DNA from: Acidobacteriota bacterium
Lineage (GTDB): Bacteria; Acidobacteriota; Vicinamibacteria; Vicinamibacterales; UBA2999
NCBI GenBank assembly: GCA_021730945.1
Contig: JAKFYH010000022.1
Coordinates: 1-64,000 of the forward strand
DNA: 64,000 nt
Direction: 5' to 3'
The notes under the pieces are model-generated. The model searched no databases, was not told the origin of the DNA, and saw only the letters and a list, made by a program, of their open reading frames with translations. The position numbers and the translations under genes were made by a program. Positions 57,449-64,000 of this stretch are shown one piece after another; the first letter of the stretch is position 1, and every line of letters begins with the position of its first letter.

Positions 57449-59767
57449 ATGCGAACCGACGACGTAGTGGTGGTCCGTGACGAGAGTTGGACGGTGGCCC
57501 GCACGGAGAACTTCGAGCACTGCACGATCTTCACACTGGATGGCTGCGGACCTGGTAACTGGGGTCGCCGCCTTCAGGCCATTGCCCCGTTCGACCACGT
57601 CACCCGCGCTCAGGCGGCGCCGCCCAGGTGCCGCAAGCGCGCCGCGGTCTTGCGCCGTGCCCTCGGCGTCATCGCCCAGGAGCAACCGGCGCTCGGGCTC
57701 TGGACCGCGGCTGATGCCCGTCTCGACCTGTTGGCGTACCAATTCGAGCCGGCGCTGTCGGTGCTGCGCGGAGCCACGCGCGTCCTGCTGGCCGACGCGG
57801 TCGGCCTGGGCAAGACTGTTCAGGCCGGTCTCATCCTGGCCGAACTCCAGGCCCGGGGCCTGGTCGAGCGGGCGTTGATCGTGTGCCCCGCCGGGCTTCG
57901 CGAGTCGTGGGCCGGCGAGCTGCGCGATCGCTTTGGCATTGCCGCTGCCGTGCTCGATCACTCCGCCATTACCGGCGACCTCCGGTTTCTGCCGGCCCAC
58001 GTCAATCCGTGGTCGGCCCATCGGGTGATCGTCGCGTCGATCGATTTCATCAAGCGACCGGAAGTGCTCGCGGCGGCCGAGGGCGTGGCGTTTGACCTGG
58101 TCATCGCCGACGAAGCGCACCACCTGACGCCCGACAGCGACCGCGCGCGCGCGGTGCATCGCCTCGCCACCCGCGCCCCCTGGGTGATCCTGGTGTCGGC
58201 GACGCCGCACTCTGGCGATCAGGCTGCTTTCGACTTCATGACTTCGATTGGAGCCCTGGGTGATCGGCTCACCGTGTTCCACCGCAGCCGCGCCGACATC
58301 GGGCGGCCCAGGAATCGACGGACGCGACGGGTGGCGGTAAGGCCGACCGCGGACGAGTCGCAGCTGCTGGACGCCGTCGACGACTACGCCCGCGCCATCT
58401 GGCACGGCCGCGGCCGCTCCGACTACGCAGTCCAGTTGGTGGCCATCACGCTCGCCCGTCGTGCGGCGTCAAGCGCCACGGCGCTTGGCCGCACGCTCGC
58501 GCGCCGGCGCGCACTGCTGTCGGGCAACGGCCCGGCGACACCGGCGCAGCCGGCGCTTCCCTGGGATGAAGTCGATGACGAGGATGGCGCCGAGCCGACG
58601 CAGTGGCTGGCCCAGCCCGGCCTGCCAGACGAGGAGGTCGAGCGGAGACGCCTGAGTGCGCTGATTGATCTGTCGCGCCGGGCGGCAGCCTGCTCGTCAA
58701 AGCTGGCACGCCTGCGGCGTTTCCTCGCCCGGGCCGGAGAGCCGGCGGTGGTCTTCACCGAGTATCGCGACACGCTGGAGGCCGCCGCGGTCACGCTCTC
58801 GGCGGCCTTCCGGTTGGGCGTCATCCATGGCGGCGTGCCCGCGCCGATCCGCCAGGATGTCGTCCGGCAGTTCGACGCCGGCTGCATCGACGTGCTGCTG
58901 GCGACTGACACCGCCGGCGAGGGGCTCAACCTGCACCGGCGATGCCGGCTGGTGATTGATCTCGAGCTGCCGTGGAATCCCCGCCGCCTTGAGCAACGCG
59001 TGGGCCGGGTTGACCGGCTCGGCCAGCAGCGCCGGGTCCACGCCCTTCACCTGGTTCATCGCGGGTCGGTGGAGGACCGGGTCTGGCGGCACCTCGAGCA
59101 GCGGCGCCGGCGAGCCACCGAGGTGCTGTCCGGTTGGGACGCGCCCACGGTCGACGACGTGGCGCGAACCATCTACGACGGCGTCGCCGCCCATCGGCCG
59201 TCGATCACCACCCCGTTCGCGACGCGAATGGACGGTGCGGACGACGAAGTGCGGCGCGTGTCCGGCCAGCGGCAGTGGCGGGCGCGCCTGGGCGTCGTTC
59301 GCCACGACACGGTCTTCGCCCGAGCGCGGCGCCCGTGGCAGTCCACAGCGGCCGCCGCCTTGTTTGAAGCGGTGCAGTTGGGTCCGCACGGCAGCGTGAT
59401 CGAGCGGCGCATGCACGCCCGCAAGATCCTGCTTCACGGTGTGCACACCGCGGCGGCCTGGCGGGAAGTGCTCTCGTCGCTCCTGAACGCCGGCGTGGAT
59501 GGCGGCGCGGACGCGCGCCTCACGGCCACGCGGCTGGCGGTGCTGGCACGGATAGATGCGGCGAGGACGCGGTTGGCGGCTCAGTCAGGGTTGCACCAGG
59601 GTTCGCTGTTCGAAGGGCGGGCGGACCATGCCGCTAACGCCGGGCGCGAACTCGCCGCCCATCTCGACCGCGCGCTGGCGAGGCGCGCCGAATCGCTGGC
59701 CGTCACCGACCTCGGTCCAGTCAACTCGCGGCTGGTAGCGATCTGGCCGCTCACATCAAGATCGTGA
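57449..59767 (+). CDS. SNF2/RapA-type helicase of a putative defence pair (DrmD-like)
   Basis: A protein of 772 residues. Superfamily 2 motifs: LADAVGLGKTVQAGLIL (I, about 113-129), VIADEAHH (II, about 216-223), ILVSATPHSGD (III, about 247-257), VFTEYRDTLE (IV), LLATDTAGEGLNL (V) and LEQRVGRVDRLGQ (VI, about 514-526), the last with the SNF2/RapA form. Motif Ia-like SWAGEL follows. No nuclease motif is seen; the C-terminal 200 residues are Ala/Arg-rich and helical. The closest known setting is DrmD, the SNF2 helicase of class 1 DISARM, which pairs with an adenine methylase. The methylase gene starts within its stop codon (GTGA). It probably translocates on DNA. Confidence 0.83.
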   Translation: MRTDDVVVVRDESWTVARTENFEHCTIFTLDGCGPGNWGRRLQAIAPFDHVTRAQAAPPRCRKRAAVLRRALGVIAQEQPALGLWTAADARLDLLAYQFEPALSVLRGATRVLLADAVGLGKTVQAGLILAELQARGLVERALIVCPAGLRESWAGELRDRFGIAAAVLDHSAITGDLRFLPAHVNPWSAHRVIVASIDFIKRPEVLAAAEGVAFDLVIADEAHHLTPDSDRARAVHRLATRAPWVILVSATPHSGDQAAFDFMTSIGALGDRLTVFHRSRADIGRPRNRRTRRVAVRPTADESQLLDAVDDYARAIWHGRGRSDYAVQLVAITLARRAASSATALGRTLARRRALLSGNGPATPAQPALPWDEVDDEDGAEPTQWLAQPGLPDEEVERRRLSALIDLSRRAAACSSKLARLRRFLARAGEPAVVFTEYRDTLEAAAVTLSAAFRLGVIHGGVPAPIRQDVVRQFDAGCIDVLLATDTAGEGLNLHRRCRLVIDLELPWNPRRLEQRVGRVDRLGQQRRVHALHLVHRGSVEDRVWRHLEQRRRRATEVLSGWDAPTVDDVARTIYDGVAAHRPSITTPFATRMDGADDEVRRVSGQRQWRARLGVVRHDTVFARARRPWQSTAAAALFEAVQLGPHGSVIERRMHARKILLHGVHTAAAWREVLSSLLNAGVDGGADARLTATRLAVLARIDAARTRLAAQSGLHQGSLFEGRADHAANAGRELAAHLDRALARRAESLAVTDLGPVNSRLVAIWPLTSRS

Positions 59768-62700
59768 TTGCCGGCATCGACGGCCCACTGGTGTCGCACG
59801 CCTATCTCGAGCAGCAGGTGTTGCCCTCGCTCGACCCGGTGACGACTGCGGCGTTCGAGCGGCAGGCGCTCAAGTGGTGGCGCGGCGTGACACGCCAGAT
59901 CGGTCCGACCGCGGGCGCCCGCCAGGTGTTCGATGTCGCCACGGCGCCGTTACTCAACAGCCTGGGCTACTCGGTCTCGATGGTCCGGCCGGCCGGGGGC
60001 GTGTTGGTGGCACTGGCCGCTTCAGGCAGCGGCGCCACGGTGCTGGTGGTGGCGATGCCCTGGGAAATGCGCGTCGACCTGGCCTGGCGCGAGGCGGTTC
60101 CAGACGCGGCAGGCGCCGAGGCGCAGTGGGCCCTGTTGACCAATGGACGGAGCCTGCAGATCGTGGATTGCGCCAGGCCGTGGGCAAAGCAGTCGCTGCA
60201 GTTTGAGTTCGCGTCACTGCTCGCCCAGCCGGGCGGCGCACCGCTGCTCTGGTCACTGGCAGGGGCACACGCCACCGGCGGCTCCGGGCCTCAGGCGCTG
60301 CGAGAACGGGTTGACGCCTCGGCCGCGCAAGCCGCACGCGTGTGTCACGCGCTCGGCGACGGCGTGCTCACGGCCCTGCCCGCCCTGGCCTCGTCTTTGT
60401 CGGCGGGCCGAGCGCCGACACGAGCGGCGGATCCCTACGACCAGGCACTCACCGTGGTCTACCGGGTGCTGTTCCTGTTGTTCGCCGAAGCCCGCGGGCT
60501 CGTGCCGACGTGGCACGCCGTGTATCGCGAGGCCTACACCATCGACGCACTCTGTCAACGTGCGGCCGGCGCCGGTCCGTCACGCGGCCTCTGGGCAGCC
60601 CTGCAAGCCACGGCACGGCTGGCGCATGCCGGCTGCCAGGCCGGTGACCTTGACGTCACGGCGTTCAACGGCCGGTTGTTCTCGCCGCGCCATGCCCCAC
60701 TCGTCGAGAAGCGACGCGTGCCGGACGAAGTGGTTCGTGCCCTGATCCTCGCACTGGCCACGGTCGACACGCCAGCGGGACGCCGGCGCATTGCCTATCA
60801 TGATCTCGGTGTCGAACAGCTCGGAGCCGTCTACGAGCGGGTCCTGGAACATGAGCCGGTCGCGACCCGGTCCGGCGTGGTGTTGCAGCGCACGTCGACC
60901 GAACGAAAAGCCACCGGCAGCTTCTACACCCCTCGCTCGATCACCGAGTTCCTGGTGCGGCGGACCCTGCACCCGCTGGTCGTGGACCGGCCGGCCCGCG
61001 ACATTCTTGGCCTGCGAGTAGTCGATCCCGCCATGGGCAGCGGCGCCTTTCTCGTGGCCGCCTGCCACTACCTGGCCGACCAGTGCGAGCAGGCCCTGCT
61101 GCGCGACGGTGAGTGGACGGCGAGGACGGTCTCACCAGCCGACCGCGCCGGTCTTCGCCGCCGGGTCGCCGAGCAGTGCCTGTACGGCGTCGACTTGAAT
61201 CCGACGGCCGTGCAATTGGCCCGCCTCTCGTTGTGGCTGACCACCCTTGCGGCCGGCAAGCCCCTGACCTTTCTCGACCATCACCTGGCCGTCGGCAACA
61301 GCTTGATTGGTGGCCGGCTCGCCGACCTGGCAAGTCCGCCTCGACGGGGGCGGCGGCACTCGCCGGCATCCCTGCCGCTCTTTGACGATGACGCGTTGAC
61401 GACTGCGGCAGAGCAAGTGCTGCCGGATCGCCTGCGCCTCGGCCTGGAGGCATCGGATTCGCTCCAGGCGGTTCGGAACAAGGAGCGGTTGTTCGATCGG
61501 CTGTCTGCGCCGGGCGGTCCATTCGCCAACTGGACCCGCGCCCTCGACGCGTGGTGCGCGGCGGCGCTGTGGCCCGGCGTCCCGCCATCACCCGCGGTGG
61601 TGACCGAGTGGCTGGCATCGCTGCTTGGCGGCGCCACCACAGTGCCGGTCGCGCAGTTGACGCGATCGCTGGCAGAGGCCGCTGCCGTCGCGGCCGACCA
61701 CTCGGTCTTTCACTGGGAGCTGGCGTTTCCCGAAGTGTTCTTCGACACCGCCGGCCATCGGCGCGGCGACGGCGGTTTCGATGCGGTGCTCGGCAATCCA
61801 CCCTGGGACATGCTGCGCGCCGACTCCGGATCGGCCGCCGCGCGCGGGGCCGATCGCCAGCGCGCGGTGCCGGTTCGCCGCTTCTTTCGCGACTCAGGCG
61901 TCTTCACCGCCCAGGGTCATGGCCACGCCAATCGCTATCAGTTGTTCGTCGAGCGGACCCTGCAGCTCACCAGGCCTGGCGGACGCTTCGGGCTCATTCT
62001 TCCCTCGGGCATCGGCACCGATCACGGCAGTGCGCCGCTTCGTCATCGGCTGTTCGATCGCACCGCGCTCGACACCTGGATTGGCCTCGACAACAAGGCG
62101 GGCATCTTCCCCATTCACCGCAGCGTCCGATTCGTCGTGATGGCCGCCACCAACGCCGGCCGGACCGACATGCTGCGCTTCGCGTCTGGCCTTCAGGATC
62201 CCGCCGTTCTCGATCGGTGTGCGAGCGACCCTCGCCACGACGAGGGCGCCCGGTGGCTCGGCGTGACCCGCTCCCGGCTGGCGGCGTGGGACCGCGAACA
62301 TCTGACGGTGCCGGCGGTGTCATCAGCGGACGACCTGGCCATCCTGACCGCCGTTTCGGCGATCGCGCCGCCACTGGGCGACGTGCGGGGATGGCACGCG
62401 CGCTTCGGTCGCGAACTGAACGCCACCGACGACCGGGCGCACTTCGTCCCGATCCCGCGCCGGGGTCGCGGGTCGCTGTTGCCGATCGTGGCCGGCAAGC
62501 ACCTGGCCCCGTTCCAGGTGCGCGATGACCTTGCGACCCTCGCCATCACCCCTCAAGCCGCCGGACGGCTGATCGATCCCGCCATCAGCTTCGCGCGCGA
62601 CCGCATCGGCTATCGCGATGTCGCCGGTGCCACCAACCGGCTGACGTTGATCGCCGGCCTCGTGCCCAGGAGCGTGGTGTCGACGCACACCGTGTTCGTG

Positions 62701-63066
62701 TTGAAGACGCCGCTCGACCGGCAGTCGCAGTGGTGCCTGCTTGGGCTGCTCAACAGCCTGATGGCGAACTTCCTGGTGCGGCTCAACGTCACCACGCACG
62801 TCACCACCGCGCTCATGGCGAGGCTGCCCGTACCCAGGCCGGCGATGGGCTCAGCGGCGTTTGCCGACATCGCGGCGCTGGCGCGGCGGCTGGCCGGCGC
62901 CGGCATCGACTCCGCGCCTGATGCCTACGCACGCCTGAACGCCATTGCCGCCCGCCTCTACGGCATCGGCGGCGACGACTACGCCCACGTCGTCGCCAGC
63001 TTTCCCCTCCTGCCGCCGGCGCTGCGCGATCGGTGCGTTGCGGCGGAGCGCGACCTGGCCGGCTAG
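59764..63066 (+). CDS. Large adenine-specific DNA methyltransferase (DrmMI/type IIG-like)
   Basis: A protein of 1100 residues. The methylase core has SFYTPRSITEFLVRRTL (about 387-403), SAM motif VDPAMGSGAFLVAACHYL (about 420-437), LYGVDLNPTAVQLARLSLWL and catalytic DAVLGNPPWDML (NPPW, about 671-682), the gamma-class N6-adenine type shared by Eco57I, PglX and DrmMI. The last ~350 residues probably recognise the target. An N-terminal region (about 40-150) ends in AQWALLTNGRSLQIVD, which resembles the LTNGxxWxLYD strand of type IIG nuclease domains, but no PD-(D/E)xK residues are evident. The GTG start is coupled to the helicase. Its stop shares CTAG with panE. Confidence 0.85.
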   Translation: MIAGIDGPLVSHAYLEQQVLPSLDPVTTAAFERQALKWWRGVTRQIGPTAGARQVFDVATAPLLNSLGYSVSMVRPAGGVLVALAASGSGATVLVVAMPWEMRVDLAWREAVPDAAGAEAQWALLTNGRSLQIVDCARPWAKQSLQFEFASLLAQPGGAPLLWSLAGAHATGGSGPQALRERVDASAAQAARVCHALGDGVLTALPALASSLSAGRAPTRAADPYDQALTVVYRVLFLLFAEARGLVPTWHAVYREAYTIDALCQRAAGAGPSRGLWAALQATARLAHAGCQAGDLDVTAFNGRLFSPRHAPLVEKRRVPDEVVRALILALATVDTPAGRRRIAYHDLGVEQLGAVYERVLEHEPVATRSGVVLQRTSTERKATGSFYTPRSITEFLVRRTLHPLVVDRPARDILGLRVVDPAMGSGAFLVAACHYLADQCEQALLRDGEWTARTVSPADRAGLRRRVAEQCLYGVDLNPTAVQLARLSLWLTTLAAGKPLTFLDHHLAVGNSLIGGRLADLASPPRRGRRHSPASLPLFDDDALTTAAEQVLPDRLRLGLEASDSLQAVRNKERLFDRLSAPGGPFANWTRALDAWCAAALWPGVPPSPAVVTEWLASLLGGATTVPVAQLTRSLAEAAAVAADHSVFHWELAFPEVFFDTAGHRRGDGGFDAVLGNPPWDMLRADSGSAAARGADRQRAVPVRRFFRDSGVFTAQGHGHANRYQLFVERTLQLTRPGGRFGLILPSGIGTDHGSAPLRHRLFDRTALDTWIGLDNKAGIFPIHRSVRFVVMAATNAGRTDMLRFASGLQDPAVLDRCASDPRHDEGARWLGVTRSRLAAWDREHLTVPAVSSADDLAILTAVSAIAPPLGDVRGWHARFGRELNATDDRAHFVPIPRRGRGSLLPIVAGKHLAPFQVRDDLATLAITPQAAGRLIDPAISFARDRIGYRDVAGATNRLTLIAGLVPRSVVSTHTVFVLKTPLDRQSQWCLLGLLNSLMANFLVRLNVTTHVTTALMARLPVPRPAMGSAAFADIAALARRLAGAGIDSAPDAYARLNAIAARLYGIGGDDYAHVVASFPLLPPALRDRCVAAERDLAG

Positions 63067-63998
63067 GACTTCACCGGCCCCGATTCCCACGCCTTGAGCA
63101 CCGCGTAGAGGGTGGCCGTGATCGGCACCGGGACACCGAGCTTCTGGGCGCGGCGCACGGCCGCGCCTTGCAGCGCCTCGACCTCGATGCGCTTGCCTTG
63201 CTCGAGGTCGATCAACAACGACGACCGCGTTGTCGGCGGAATGTGGTCCATGTATTGCTTGAGCGTCGCGAACCGATCGCCGGAAATCTCAACGCCCTCC
63301 GCCTTCGCAATCGCCGCGATCTCGCGCGAGGTGGCGTAGAACATTTCCTGGACTTGCGGGTACTTCCACACGTGGCCGATCGCCAGGCGCGAAGCGCCGG
63401 TAAATCCCGAGAACGCCACCAGGTAGACGAACTTGTCCCAGATCGGCACCCGCGCGTCGGCCACCGGCGTCACCTGGATGTCGGCGGTGGCTAGAACGTC
63501 GGCGATGGCCTGGACGCGCGGCGAAATCAGGCTGCGATCGCCAAACACCTCGCCGAAGATGATCGACCGATGCACGCCGGTCTGCACGATTAGCCCGGGC
63601 CCCTCGAGCGCGGTGGCGACATAGGTCGTGCCGCCGAGCACATGGCCTTCCCCGGCCACCGCGGCCACTTCGTTCACGCTGTCGACCCCGTTCTGGAGGG
63701 TCAGCACAACCGTGTCGGGTCCGATCATCGGCACCAGCATCGGCAACGCGGTGGGGTTGTCATAGGCCTTTACCGAGACAAGGACCACATCAACGGGGCC
63801 GACCTTCGCCGTGTCACTTTCGGCACCGGCCCTCACCTCGAAATCGCCGAGCTTGGCGCTCTGGACCCGCAGGCCGGACTTGCGAATGGCCTCCAGGTGC
63901 GCCCCGCGCGCGATGAACGTCACCTCCTGCCCCGCGCGGGCCAGTTTCGCGCCGAAGTAGCCGCCGACAGCACCCGATCCCAGAATGGCGAACTTCAT
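63063..63998 (-). CDS. panE: 2-dehydropantoate 2-reductase family protein
   Basis: A protein of 311 residues. NADP fold MKFAILGSGAVGGYFGAKLARAG, conserved LTLQNGVDSVNEVAAV (about 100-115), the catalytic Lys in DARVPIWDKFVYLVAFSGF (about 188) and SSLLIDLEQGKRIEVEALQGAAVRRA (about 262-287) are the ApbA/PanE signatures. It reduces ketopantoate to pantoate in coenzyme A synthesis; paralogues with other 2-keto substrates exist, so the gene symbol is tentative. The gene is complete, with its ATG two bases from the window end. It converges on the methylase gene. Confidence 0.88.
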   Translation of the reverse strand: MKFAILGSGAVGGYFGAKLARAGQEVTFIARGAHLEAIRKSGLRVQSAKLGDFEVRAGAESDTAKVGPVDVVLVSVKAYDNPTALPMLVPMIGPDTVVLTLQNGVDSVNEVAAVAGEGHVLGGTTYVATALEGPGLIVQTGVHRSIIFGEVFGDRSLISPRVQAIADVLATADIQVTPVADARVPIWDKFVYLVAFSGFTGASRLAIGHVWKYPQVQEMFYATSREIAAIAKAEGVEISGDRFATLKQYMDHIPPTTRSSLLIDLEQGKRIEVEALQGAAVRRAQKLGVPVPITATLYAVLKAWESGPVKS

Positions 63999-64000
63999 TG

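Noticed and set aside
57449-63066. Complete DISARM or BREX locus
   Set aside because: Only the helicase and methylase are present. No DUF1998, phospholipase D, PglZ, BrxC or BrxL gene is seen on either side inside the window.
57314-63069. GCTAGGA at both ends of the helicase-methylase pair as a target-site duplication
   Set aside because: The heptamer is short and consists mainly of stop-codon context on each side. No terminal inverted repeats or recombinase gene accompany it.

Overview
The window is a GC-rich bacterial chromosome segment, densely packed, with about 60 genes on both strands. No rRNA or tRNA gene was seen, so taxonomy rests on gene content: the hpnCDE route to squalene, an FbaB-type class I aldolase, a tandem-domain ThyX, many small c-type cytochromes and DUF885/DUF3089 hydrolases. 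Together these suggest Acidobacteriota, perhaps the Vicinamibacteria lineage. This is inference, not proof.

Layout. 1-2.6 kb: the intI end of a chromosomal integron. It has a tyrosine integrase with the integron-specific insert, an attI zone carrying a cassette promoter, two complete cassettes (RDD membrane protein; DUF1801 protein) with two clear attC sites, and the first codons of a third cassette resembling an antitoxin. The integrase points the same way as the cassettes, the 'inverted' arrangement. 2.7-7 kb: metallo-beta-lactamase hydrolase, MFS exporter, phosphatidylcholine synthase and a two-domain ThyX. 7-8.7 kb: small secreted protein, peptide deformylase and a NUDIX hydrolase. 8.7-17.8 kb: a long minus-strand run with pduO, hpnC-hpnD-hpnE, thiI, fbaB, a membrane glycosyltransferase and a TAT-exported asparaginase-like amidase. 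17.9-24.2 kb: mutY facing a MutT-like gene, PHP phosphoesterase, ygfZ, secreted alpha/beta hydrolase and serB. 24.2-31.9 kb: an acyl-ACP synthetase/ACP/PlsC fusion divergent from a Gfo/Idh dehydrogenase, GMC oxidoreductase, DinB-like protein and DUF885 lipoprotein. 32-38 kb: an FMN-barrel (PPOX) protein plus a PPOX-GAF-winged-helix regulator, a truncated second copy of the PPOX gene, c-type cytochromes and a VOC protein. 38-47.3 kb: mixed envelope and redox genes, an FHA protein, a threonine dehydratase, a kinase-like protein without catalytic residues and a malate-dehydrogenase-like protein without its active-site His. 47.3-50.7 kb: lpdA, a 2-oxoacid dehydrogenase E2 and lipB in one operon. 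51-54.6 kb: a sigma-54 response regulator, HU, queF and a MinD/CpaE-like ATPase. 54.7-64 kb: M14 peptidase, then a translationally coupled SNF2-helicase and adenine-methyltransferase pair that looks like a compact defence module, then panE.

Two features recur across the window. Many genes have a TATAAT-like box 6-8 nt before the start codon, implying leaderless mRNAs, often in divergent pairs separated by only about 20 nt. Short tandem-repeat families with periods of 9 and 18 bp occur between genes and also in frame inside genes (hpnC, the glycosyltransferase), and dispersed repeats sit in frame in lpdA and the E2 gene.
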